Below, piece by piece: positions 1 to 6,021 of a DNA stretch of 6,729 nt; within the stretch, counting starts at the first letter, position 1; each line of letters begins with the position of its first letter. The stretch is from Gammaproteobacteria bacterium. GTDB lineage: Bacteria > Pseudomonadota > Gammaproteobacteria > SZUA-229. The stretch spans positions 1 through 6,729 of the forward strand of contig DROB01000168.1 of assembly GCA_011321985.1 (NCBI GenBank). Reading direction: 5' to 3'. The translations under genes and the position numbers were made by a program. The notes beneath the pieces were generated by a model, which was not told the DNA's origin, did not search any database, and saw nothing but the letters and a program-made list of their open reading frames with translations.

Positions 1-5
1 GTGTA

Positions 6-24
6 TGCCAATATTAAATTGGCA
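6..24. repeat. Short inverted repeat upstream of the porin gene
   Basis: TGCCAAT (6-12) and ATTGGCA (18-24) are perfect 7-bp arms around a 5-bp AT-only centre, about 64 bp ahead of the porin start. No T-tract follows on either strand, so it is a poor terminator. It could be an operator for a dimeric regulator or the end of an upstream transcription unit. The A7T5 tract at 42-53 between it and the gene may bend the DNA. I see no convincing sigma-70 promoter in the first 87 bases. Confidence 0.35.
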
Positions 25-87
25 CAGCAAGAACTGGATACAAAAAAATTTTTCACACATTTTATTAACTCAACAGGAGTGAACATC

Positions 88-1305
88 ATGAAATATTCAT
101 GTTACTCGTTCAGGAGAAAAGCACTGGTAGCAGGGCTCTCTCTTGCTTTGCCGATGGTAGTATCGGCAGCACAAACAAATGAAGAGATACAGAAAGAACT
201 GGATGCTCTTCAGAATCAGGTTAATGCCCTGAGCAGCGAAGTCCAACAGGCGACAGAGTGGAAAAATCCCAATACACTCGTCCATCTGGCTGGCTATGCC
301 TCTGTCGGTTATGTCGACCAGGAAAATGAAGATGGCAGTTTCAACGTCGGTAATTTCTCGCCCATTTTTCATTTCCAGTACCGGGATCTGGTGATGATGG
401 AGTCGGAACTTGAGATCGGTGTGACCGATGATGGTGAGACAGAGGTTGAAATGGAATACATGACCATTGACTGGTTCATGACTGACTATGCCACATTGGT
501 TGTCGGTAAATTTCTCAGTCCACTAGGCAATTTCAGGCAGAATCTGCATCCTTCCTGGATAAATAAACTGCCTTCGGCTCCCCCTGGCTTTGGACATGAT
601 GGCGCAGCAGCTGTGTCTGATCTTGGTTTTCAGGTTCGTGGTGGGTTCCACATAGGTGGTATGAAAACCAATTATGCAGTTTATGTTTCCAATGGGCCTG
701 AGCTAAACGCGGGTACCGAGGATGGCATTGAGTACGAACTCGATGGTGTTGCCGCAGAAGGTTTCGGTGCTGACCGTGATGGTAAGAAAGTCGTGGGTGG
801 TCGCATCGGATTCTTACCCATGCCTTCACTCGAAATAGGGCTTTCAGCTGCTTCAGGTAAAGCGACAGTTAGCTTTGTCGAAAATGAATCCAATCCACTA
901 GCTGGAGTGGCAGATGAGATAAGCGGTGAGACAGCACGTGATTACGATGTTCTCGGTGCAGACTTTGTCTGGTTCAACGGAGGTATGAGCCTGCGAGGTG
1001 AATACGTCAAGACCGATGTCGGTTCTGCGACTACGGGTATTACCGCAAGCGGTGGTGCCAGTTGGGAAACCTGGTATACCCAGTTTGCTTATCGTTTGCC
1101 TAACACAAAATATGAAGGTGTCATCCGCTATACAGACTTTGCTTCTCCTAATCCGCTGGTCGATCAGAAGCAGACCGCTCTAGGAGCAAATTATCTGTTT
1201 ACCAGTAATTTCATCGCCAAACTGGCGTATGAGTTTAATGATGGTGACGCGGGTGCTAACAGTAATGCTGATCGTTTGATGGTCCAGCTAGCTTACGGAT
1301 TTTGA
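88..1305 (+). CDS. Outer-membrane porin, OprP/OprO-like (phosphate-selective porin type)
   Basis: A 405-residue outer-membrane beta-barrel protein that should form a channel for small solutes; the substrate cannot be read from the sequence. I chose the ATG at 88 because AGGAG at 75-79 sits 8 bases upstream and the protein then opens with a classic signal peptide: basic residues 9-11, a hydrophobic core, and probable cleavage after VSA at residue 27. The reading frame stays open back to base 1, but that extension would bury the signal peptide. Residues 31-54 form a heptad-like coiled coil (EEIQKELDALQNQVNALSSE), typical of porins with an N-terminal periplasmic trimerising helix. The rest is alternating beta-strand pattern with aromatic girdles, a conserved-looking GKFLSPLGNF at 140-149, and a C-terminal Phe (LAYGF), the BAM recognition signal. 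The cytochrome gene follows after 10 bp, so the two are probably co-transcribed. The barrel class is confident; the subfamily and substrate are not. Confidence 0.85.
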   Translation: MKYSCYSFRRKALVAGLSLALPMVVSAAQTNEEIQKELDALQNQVNALSSEVQQATEWKNPNTLVHLAGYASVGYVDQENEDGSFNVGNFSPIFHFQYRDLVMMESELEIGVTDDGETEVEMEYMTIDWFMTDYATLVVGKFLSPLGNFRQNLHPSWINKLPSAPPGFGHDGAAAVSDLGFQVRGGFHIGGMKTNYAVYVSNGPELNAGTEDGIEYELDGVAAEGFGADRDGKKVVGGRIGFLPMPSLEIGLSAASGKATVSFVENESNPLAGVADEISGETARDYDVLGADFVWFNGGMSLRGEYVKTDVGSATTGITASGGASWETWYTQFAYRLPNTKYEGVIRYTDFASPNPLVDQKQTALGANYLFTSNFIAKLAYEFNDGDAGANSNADRLMVQLAYGF

Positions 1306-1315
1306 GGAGAAAGTT

Positions 1316-1921
1316 ATGAAATATCTTAATAGTATACGACATCGGTCGTTCATCTCTGTTGCCACTTTTCTGGCTGCAGCGAGTTTACAGAATGTGGCCT
1401 CTGCTGCAGATTTTCCCGAGCCAGGTAATTTTTCCAATGGTTCAGTGGTGTGGGCACAGAACTGTAATCGTTGTCACAATATGCGTGGACCGAAAGAGCT
1501 ACGTGATGATCAGTGGATCTCCACGTCTTATCATATGCGCTTGCGTGCGGGTTTGACCGGGCAGGAGACACGGGATGTGATCACTTTCCTGCAGGGGTCG
1601 AACACTAAAACCGTTGCAGCGGGGGCGACCCAGGTGGCATCGATAATGAACAAAGGAGCGACAGGAAAGGAAACATTTGAAAAAACCTGTGTTGCCTGTC
1701 ACGGTGCAGATGGCAAAGGGGCTTTTCCTGGAACGCCTGATTTTACTCGTAGTGATGGGGCACTATCGAAGACAGACAGTGTCTTAATCGACCATATAAG
1801 CAATGGTTTTCAGAGTGAAGGTTCGCCGATGGCCATGCCTCCAAAAGGAGGAAACCCGAATCTGAGTGAGAGCGGGATCAAAGCTGTGCTTTCTTATATT
1901 CGTGAAACCTTTTCTCAATAG
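1316..1921 (+). CDS. Periplasmic diheme cytochrome c
   Basis: A 201-residue exported electron carrier. The signal peptide has a basic start (RHR at 8-10) and probable cleavage after ASA at residue 30. Two covalent heme sites are visible: CNRCH at 50-54 and CVACH at 125-129. The first domain is compact (about residues 35-95), with the likely axial Met at 74 in the HMRLRAGLTG segment. The second is an ordinary class I cytochrome c domain with CHGADGKG after the heme site and Met172 or Met174 in PMAMPP as sixth ligand. A low-complexity linker (about 96-115) joins them. AGGAG at 1305-1309 overlaps the end of the porin stop codon and lies 6 bases before the ATG, arguing for coupled expression with the porin. 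The redox partner is unknown. Diheme proteins of this size serve as electron shuttles or as subunits of periplasmic oxidoreductases, but no catalytic subunit is present in this window. Confidence 0.9.
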   Translation: MKYLNSIRHRSFISVATFLAAASLQNVASAADFPEPGNFSNGSVVWAQNCNRCHNMRGPKELRDDQWISTSYHMRLRAGLTGQETRDVITFLQGSNTKTVAAGATQVASIMNKGATGKETFEKTCVACHGADGKGAFPGTPDFTRSDGALSKTDSVLIDHISNGFQSEGSPMAMPPKGGNPNLSESGIKAVLSYIRETFSQ

Positions 1922-1944
1922 ACTTCAGGGAGACTCCTGCTCCA

Positions 1945-1975
1945 GGACAGGGATGTCCATCTTTAATATTCTTAG
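1945..1975 (+). terminator. Possible weak terminator after the diheme cytochrome gene
   Basis: GGACA (1945-1949) and TGTCC (1954-1958) can pair around the GNRA-type loop GGGA, followed by ATCTTTAATATTCTT. The stem is only 5 bp and the T-tract is interrupted, so termination would be weak. It lies 24 bp after the stop codon and ahead of the next promoter, which is where a terminator would be expected. Confidence 0.3.
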
Positions 1976-2027
1976 CCGGTGATACCGAGGAGTGTGTAAA
2001 CAGATAGAAATTAATTTCAGAAAAACC

Positions 2028-2059
2028 TTGACCTGTGCCTAAGGTACAGGTTGTAGTAT
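2028..2059 (+). promoter_or_regulatory. MerR-type metal-responsive promoter with 20-bp spacer and dyad operator
   Basis: The -35 TTGACC (2028-2033) and -10 TAGTAT (2054-2059) are separated by 20 bp, longer than the 17 bp optimal for sigma-70. A 21-bp near-perfect palindrome, ACCTGTgCCTaAGGtACAGGT (2031-2051), starts inside the -35 and fills most of the spacer. Stretched 19-20 bp spacers with a centred dyad are the known hallmark of promoters that MerR-family activators untwist when metal binds. The predicted transcript start is near 2066, giving a leader of about 50 bases to the ATG at 2116. A MerR-family gene lies about 520 bp downstream on the same strand and is the natural candidate to bind here. 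That link and the identity of the metal are inferences. Confidence 0.8.
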
Positions 2060-2115
2060 TAAAGTCGATGGTAACTGATCGATAAACCTATAAATTTTAA
2101 TATGAGGCAACTATT

Positions 2116-2490
2116 ATGAAAAAGTCATACAAAAAACAACTATTGTCTGCTCTGGTCCTGTCAGGGGTGATCATCTTTTCAGGGAATGGTTTTGCTGCCC
2201 CGTCTTTCCCTATGGAAGCCAAGCTAAAACAATGTGAGATGGCATTCAAAAAAGCACACAGCGGCAAGTTGACAGTAGCCGAAGCAGCAAAAGCACGCAT
2301 AGAACATATGAAACTGGTAAAAGAACTCCTGGAAAATTTGAATAAGCGCAATGCAGATGTAGATGTGTCTACGGGAGAATCACTAACACAGAAAGAGATC
2401 GTCGATAATTTTCGTGTGATGGGACGTTTGCTTGAGATGCTGGCTATAGAACATCAGGCACCAGAAGCACAGTGGGATTATGCTTATTAG
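2116..2490 (+). CDS. Small secreted helical protein of unknown function, first gene after a MerR-type promoter
   Basis: I do not recognise a family for this 124-residue protein. It opens with a clear signal peptide: a KKSYKK basic start, a hydrophobic stretch at about 9-21, and probable cleavage after GFA at residue 27. The mature part (about 97 residues) looks almost entirely alpha-helical and rich in Lys, Glu and Ala. It contains one cysteine (40), several Met (33, 42, 65, 102, 108) and three His (47, 64, 113), but no recognised metal-site motif. Cys40 is not placed like a lipobox cysteine. TGAGG at 2103-2107, 8 bases upstream, supports the ATG at 2116. Its place directly behind the stretched-spacer promoter suggests metal-induced expression and a periplasmic role in metal binding or stress, which is inference from position only. 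A 15-bp hairpin follows 13 bp after the stop. It is a convincing gene on signal peptide, ribosome site and context; its function is open. Confidence 0.8.
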   Translation: MKKSYKKQLLSALVLSGVIIFSGNGFAAPSFPMEAKLKQCEMAFKKAHSGKLTVAEAAKARIEHMKLVKELLENLNKRNADVDVSTGESLTQKEIVDNFRVMGRLLEMLAIEHQAPEAQWDYAY

Positions 2491-2503
2491 ATTGTGACAG
2501 AGC

Positions 2504-2541
2504 CCAAAGAATGAAGATTATTACTGATCTTCATTCTTTGG
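2504..2541 (+). repeat. Perfect 15-bp hairpin between the small secreted protein gene and the merR-like gene
   Basis: CCAAAGAATGAAGAT (2504-2518) is the exact reverse complement of 2527-2541, with an 8-base loop. The stem is AT-rich and is not followed by a T-tract on either strand, so it is not a standard intrinsic terminator. It sits between the stop codon at 2490 and the regulator start at 2578. Likely roles are protecting the 3' end of the upstream message, partial attenuation, or an RNA-processing site that lowers regulator expression relative to the first gene. The structure is certain as sequence; the role is inferred. Confidence 0.75.
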
Positions 2542-2565
2542 CAGCCACAGATGAATAAATTTTAT

Positions 2566-2570
2566 CAGGA
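2566..2570 (+). promoter_or_regulatory. Ribosome binding site that decides the MerR start
   Basis: CAGGA lies 7 bases before the ATG at 2578. The earlier in-frame ATG at 2551 has no comparable site, being preceded by GGCAGCCACAG, and would add nine residues that MerR proteins normally lack. This favours 2578. Confidence 0.65.
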
Positions 2571-2577
2571 TATCGTC

Positions 2578-3030
2578 ATGTATCTATATACTGTTACAGA
2601 ATTGGCCAACCGTTGTGCGACGACACCCCATGCCGTGCGTTATTACACGCGAAAAGGTCTGTTGCGTCCGAAAAGAAACCCTGAAAATGGTTACCGTTTA
2701 TACCGGATGGAAGAGGTTGCATGGTTACGGTTCGTCCGACAGGCGAAGAGTCTGGGTTACACCTTGAAGGAAATAAAAGAGATCATGCATGATGTGGATG
2801 ACGATACCTCACCCTGTCCGAGGGTGCGAGAGATCTTGATGAGACGGATCGTGGAAAACAGGGTGCATCTCGATGAATTGATCGCTTTACAGACACGTAT
2901 GGAAAAGGCAGTAAAACAATGGGAGAACATGCCAGATGGTATACCGGATGGAGGTTCGGTATGTCATCTTATCGAGTCTGTGACCAGTGAGCTGGCTCAG
3001 GAAAAGATAGTTAATAGTATCAAGCATTAG
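2578..3030 (+). CDS. MerR-family metal-responsive transcriptional regulator
   Basis: A 150-residue DNA-binding activator that should distort its promoter when it binds metal. The N-terminus (YTVTELANRCATTPHAVRYY, residues 4-23) is the MerR winged helix-turn-helix, followed by the usual KGLLRP and the wing at NGYRLY (37-42). Residues about 46-75 form the second helical pair, and 81-115 the long antiparallel dimerisation helix (REILMRRIVENRVHLDELIA). Candidate metal ligands are Cys80 (SPCP), just before the dimerisation helix, and Cys119 (SVCHLIES) in the C-terminal loop, with His120 beside it. These positions correspond roughly to the first and last ligand cysteines of MerR itself, but no cysteine matches its middle one. 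The pattern also differs from CueR, whose two ligands both lie in the loop, so the metal cannot be named. It probably controls the promoter at 2028-2059 and hence itself and the ATPase. The start at 2578 is preferred over 2551 because of its ribosome site and family length. Confidence 0.9.
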   Translation: MYLYTVTELANRCATTPHAVRYYTRKGLLRPKRNPENGYRLYRMEEVAWLRFVRQAKSLGYTLKEIKEIMHDVDDDTSPCPRVREILMRRIVENRVHLDELIALQTRMEKAVKQWENMPDGIPDGGSVCHLIESVTSELAQEKIVNSIKH

Positions 3031-3090
3031 GTGTATTCCCGATAATCCTGGAGGGTCTGTAGAAAATAAAGGGTATCTGGAGGTGTGATT

Positions 3091-3507
3091 ATGAACATGA
3101 AAAGAATAAATTATGTTGCCTTACTCTCTATCTTGCTAACAGAGATTGCGGTAGCGGGTATGGCGAAAAAGTCTATGCCGCCTGTCTTTTCGATAAATCA
3201 GGATGCCGAAAAAATCTTACAGACCTATCCTCTAGGCAGTCTGGAAATGCAGGAAGTATTTGCTCATCATGGTGGGCCTGATCGTAAGCTGATCCTGCCA
3301 AATGGGAATAAAGGCTGGTTATATGCTGTTGGTAACGAAGCAGGAATTCCCAATATTTACATCCTCCATTTTTCTGGTGACGGCAAGGTGATCGATGTTT
3401 TTCATAAAAGCTTGCACTATAAAAATGGCCACTCGGCTTTGCAGTATCAATTCTTGCAGGCGATTACGCCTGAATTAAAAATAACAGGTCCCGGTCCAGG
3501 TGAGTAA
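3091..3507 (+). CDS. Small secreted protein, possibly BamE/SmpA-like fold, function unknown
   Basis: A 138-residue exported protein. The ATG at 3091 has TGGAGG (3078-3083) 7 bases upstream; a GTG at 3085 and an ATG at 3097 are in frame but worse spaced. The signal peptide runs through residues 1 to about 22 (KR start, hydrophobic VALLSILLTEIAV, likely cleavage after AVA). The mature protein has no cysteine and is not a lipoprotein. The run LGSLEMQEVFAHHGGPDRKL, then GWLYAVGN and a strand with FSGDGKVIDVFH, resembles the helix-helix-then-three-strand pattern of small BamE/SmpA-type domains (a turn, G-P-D, W-Y, then strand F..DGKV). This is pattern resemblance, not a confirmed family call. Histidines are frequent (HHGG, FHKSLHYKNGH), which would suit a metal-related periplasmic role. 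It sits between the regulator and the ATPase, 34 bp ahead of the latter, suggesting co-expression. Confidence 0.75.
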   Translation: MNMKRINYVALLSILLTEIAVAGMAKKSMPPVFSINQDAEKILQTYPLGSLEMQEVFAHHGGPDRKLILPNGNKGWLYAVGNEAGIPNIYILHFSGDGKVIDVFHKSLHYKNGHSALQYQFLQAITPELKITGPGPGE

Positions 3508-3527
3508 GCCTGTTGAAAAAAATCATT

Positions 3528-3533
3528 CAGGAG
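3528..3533 (+). promoter_or_regulatory. Ribosome binding site that decides the ATPase start
   Basis: CAGGAG lies 8 bases before the ATG at 3542. A GTG at 3500 is in the same frame and would overlap the preceding gene by 8 bp, but it lacks a ribosome site of this quality. The 14 residues it adds are not part of any recognised domain. Confidence 0.7.
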
Positions 3534-3541
3534 TAAAAACT

Positions 3542-5992
3542 ATGTTAGATAAAACTGAAACAACAATGAGTAAATCTGGCCTGACAGACCCTGTCTGTGG
3601 TATGTCGGTCACCGAAGAGAGTGAGCACCATCTATTCCATGAAGAGCAGGACTACTATTTTTGCAGTCAACATTGTGAAGATAAATTCAAAGTATCACCG
3701 GATACTTATCTGAACCCTGTCCCAGAACCTGAAAGCAGTTGTGTCGATGATAGTTGCGGCCTTTCATCAACGACCTACACCTGCCCGATGCATCCGGAGA
3801 TCGAGCAACAGGGCCCGGGAAGCTGTCCGAAATGCGGTATGGCGCTGGAAGCTAAAGGCTTGCCGGTGGTTGAGACAAAGGTCGAATATACCTGCCCGAT
3901 GCATCCGGAGATCATCCAGGATCATCCCGGCAGTTGCCCGAAATGCGGCATGGCCCTGGAAGCTAAAACCATTGCTGTCGAAGAAAAAAATGAAGAACTG
4001 ATCGATATGACGAGACGTTTCTGGATTAGCTCGGTGCTCGCTATCCCGGTTTTTATCCTGGCGATGGTAGCGGATCTTGCGCCATCACTATTGCCTGAAG
4101 GCCTGTCTATGCAGACGATTCAGTGGATCGAGTTTGCTCTGGCAACACCCGTGGTGCTCTGGGGAGGCTGGCCATTTTATGTACGTGCGGTACAGTCTGT
4201 AGCTACCTGGAATCTAAATATGTTTACCCTGATCGGGTTAGGGGTTTCAGCCGCCTGGGGCTATAGCATGATCGCTCTGTTGCTGCCCGGCATCTTTCCG
4301 GAAATCATGCAGATGGAAGGCGGGCTGGTCGATGTCTATTTCGAGGCTGCCGCGGTTATCACGGCACTGGTATTACTCGGTCAGGTACTGGAATTACGTG
4401 CCCGTAGTCAGACCAATACGGCTATCAAGATGTTACTGGGTCTCGCGCCCAAGACAGCACGCATCGTTCGTGAGAACGGTGATGAGGAAGATATCCCTCT
4501 GGAAGATGTCACCGTCGGTGATGTATTACGTGTCAGGCCCGGCGAAAAGATTCCTGTCGATGGTTCGGTTATAGACGGTACGAGCTCGGTCGATGAGTCG
4601 ATGGTGACGGGAGAGCCTATCCCTGTCGAAAAAAATCAGGGTGAGCGTGTTATCGGAGCGACGGTGAACGGTACCGGCAGCCTGTTGATACGTGCAGAGA
4701 AAGTGGGTGCTGATACCTTGCTGTCACAGATAGTGCATATGGTCAGTGAAGCACAACGCTCTCGCGCACCTATCCAGAAACTCGCTGATATGGTCGCCGG
4801 TTATTTTGTACCCGCAGTGGTGTTGATCGCGATCATCACTCTGGTCGTCTGGGGCGGCTGGGGACCGGAGCCACGGCTGGCACACGCCATCGTCAATGCG
4901 GTAGCCGTGCTGATTATCGCCTGTCCCTGTGCGCTCGGACTGGCGACACCGATGTCGATCATGGTGGGTACCGGAAAAGGAGCGACCATGGGGGTATTGA
5001 TCAAAAATGCAGAAGCACTGGAAACACTGGAAAAAGTTGATGTACTGGTGGTCGATAAAACCGGAACCCTCACCGAAGGCAAACCCAAACTCGAATCAGT
5101 TCTCGCTGTTCCGGGTTTTGAGGAAAATGAAGTATTACGTCTGGCTGCCAGCCTCGAACGGGCCAGTGAACATCCACTTGCAGAGGCGATTGTCAGAGGT
5201 GCTGAAGAAAATGAATTGTCACTGCTGACGACACTGGATTTTGAGTCAGTGACGGGTAAAGGGGTTATCGGACGTGTAGATGGTCGTCGTGTAGCGCTGG
5301 GTAATATTAAGTTGTTAGAGGGTTTATCGATTGATACGGGTGAATTGCCCGAACAGGCTGATCTGAGGCGGGTAGGTGGGCAGACGGTCATGTTCGTCGC
5401 TATCGATGACAGGGCCGCTGGTTTGATCGGTGTTGCAGATCCGATTAAAGACACATCTCTCCAGGCGATAGAAGATTTACATGCGGCAGGGGTGCATGTC
5501 GTCATGCTGACGGGCGATAGCAAGACCACCGCGATGGCTGTTGCCGGAAAATTGAATATCGACCGGGTCGAAGCTGAAGTTTTACCGGATCAAAAAGCCA
5601 GTATTGTGAAGCAGCTGCAGGCAGAAGGTAAGACGGTGGCGATGGCGGGTGATGGCATCAATGATGCTCCGGCACTGGCACAGGCGCATGTTGGTATCGC
5701 CATGGGAACAGGCACAGATGTTGCTATGGAAAGTGCGGGAGTAACGCTGGTAAAAGGTGACCTGCGTGGCATCGTCCGTGCACGACGACTCAGTCATGCG
5801 GTGATGAATAATATCCGGCAGAATCTGTTTTTTGCTTTTATCTATAACTCACTGGGTGTGCCTGTTGCAGCAGGGGTGCTGTATCCCGCATTCGGTTTAT
5901 TATTGTCCCCTATTATCGCGGCGGCTGCGATGAGTTTTAGCTCTGTCTCAGTCATTACTAACTCATTGCGTTTACGGGGACTAAAACTCTAG
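3542..5992 (+). CDS. P1B-type Cu+/Ag+-exporting ATPase with YHS and duplicated CPMHPEI metal-binding domains
   Basis: An 816-residue inner-membrane pump that uses ATP to move monovalent copper or silver out of the cytoplasm. Residues 15-58 are a YHS domain (DPVCGMSV, then CSQHC at 41-45), followed by a short CVDDSC (67-72). Two heavy-metal-binding modules at 79-105 and 116-142 (each CPMHPEI then CPKCGMALE) replace the usual HMA domain. The core starts near 158. The actuator loop has TGEP (356-359), the transmembrane metal site is CPC (461-463), the phosphorylated Asp505 is in DKTGT, the nucleotide domain has SEHPLA (542-547), and the hinge has TGDS (657-660) and GDGINDAP (703-710). The YN pair (768-769) and MSFSS (797-801) in the last two helices are the signatures of the Cu+/Ag+ (P1B-1) subgroup. 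All catalytic residues are intact. The architecture resembles SilP-like and CopA2/CopF-like pumps, and copper against silver cannot be decided. It may serve detoxification or copper supply to periplasmic and membrane cuproenzymes. Confidence 0.95.
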   Translation: MLDKTETTMSKSGLTDPVCGMSVTEESEHHLFHEEQDYYFCSQHCEDKFKVSPDTYLNPVPEPESSCVDDSCGLSSTTYTCPMHPEIEQQGPGSCPKCGMALEAKGLPVVETKVEYTCPMHPEIIQDHPGSCPKCGMALEAKTIAVEEKNEELIDMTRRFWISSVLAIPVFILAMVADLAPSLLPEGLSMQTIQWIEFALATPVVLWGGWPFYVRAVQSVATWNLNMFTLIGLGVSAAWGYSMIALLLPGIFPEIMQMEGGLVDVYFEAAAVITALVLLGQVLELRARSQTNTAIKMLLGLAPKTARIVRENGDEEDIPLEDVTVGDVLRVRPGEKIPVDGSVIDGTSSVDESMVTGEPIPVEKNQGERVIGATVNGTGSLLIRAEKVGADTLLSQIVHMVSEAQRSRAPIQKLADMVAGYFVPAVVLIAIITLVVWGGWGPEPRLAHAIVNAVAVLIIACPCALGLATPMSIMVGTGKGATMGVLIKNAEALETLEKVDVLVVDKTGTLTEGKPKLESVLAVPGFEENEVLRLAASLERASEHPLAEAIVRGAEENELSLLTTLDFESVTGKGVIGRVDGRRVALGNIKLLEGLSIDTGELPEQADLRRVGGQTVMFVAIDDRAAGLIGVADPIKDTSLQAIEDLHAAGVHVVMLTGDSKTTAMAVAGKLNIDRVEAEVLPDQKASIVKQLQAEGKTVAMAGDGINDAPALAQAHVGIAMGTGTDVAMESAGVTLVKGDLRGIVRARRLSHAVMNNIRQNLFFAFIYNSLGVPVAAGVLYPAFGLLLSPIIAAAAMSFSSVSVITNSLRLRGLKL
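3776..3856 (+). repeat. In-gene tandem repeat, unit 1 (heavy-metal-binding module)
   Basis: This 27-codon unit encodes ATPase residues 79-105 and matches unit 2, 111 bp downstream, at 24 of 27 residues and about 65 of 81 bases. Both copies share an identical run at 3779-3802 and 3890-3913. The amino-acid changes fall only between the HPEI and PGSCPKCGM blocks, so every Cys, Met and His of the two motifs is kept in both. Confidence 0.9.
3887..3967 (+). repeat. In-gene tandem repeat, unit 2 (heavy-metal-binding module)
   Basis: Second copy of the module, encoding ATPase residues 116-142 with Cys118, Cys132 and Cys135. An 11-residue linker (GLPVVETKVEY-like, 106-115 plus flank) separates it from unit 1. 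Most remaining base differences are third-position changes, as expected for a duplication kept under selection on the protein. Confidence 0.9.
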
Positions 5993-6021
5993 GATTCTGA
6001 CTATCTATAGAAGATGATGTT

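Noticed and set aside
19..41. TTGGCAC as a sigma-54 -24 element, or TTGGCA as a sigma-70 -35
   Set aside because: No GC pair follows at the -12 spacing, and the bases 17 bp downstream are an A-run, not a -10.
1..87. Upstream extension of the porin reading frame to a GTG at base 1
   Set aside because: It would put 29 residues ahead of a good signal peptide and has no ribosome site in view; the ATG at 88 has AGGAG 8 bases upstream.
2492..2521. Separate sigma-70 promoter for the regulator (TTGTGA ... GATTAT)
   Set aside because: Both boxes match consensus at only about four of six positions and the -10 falls inside the hairpin arm; too weak to list.
3031..3090. Promoter or terminator between the regulator and the BamE-like gene (GATAAT at 3041)
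   Set aside because: No matching -35 at 16-18 bp and no stem followed by T-run, so read-through from upstream is the simpler reading.
3500..3541. GTG at 3500 as the ATPase start with an 8-bp gene overlap
   Set aside because: CAGGAG 8 bases before the ATG at 3542 is a far better initiation signal, and the extra residues match no domain.
3741..4001. Overlapping + strand frame across the metal-binding modules
   Set aside because: It is the shifted frame of the repeated modules; its internal repetition simply mirrors the real gene and it has no ribosome site.
4801..5529. Long open frame on the minus strand inside the ATPase gene (242 codons)
   Set aside because: It is the antisense of intact catalytic motifs including CPC, DKTGT and TGDS; its Ser/Thr-rich translation has no domain and no ribosome site was evident.
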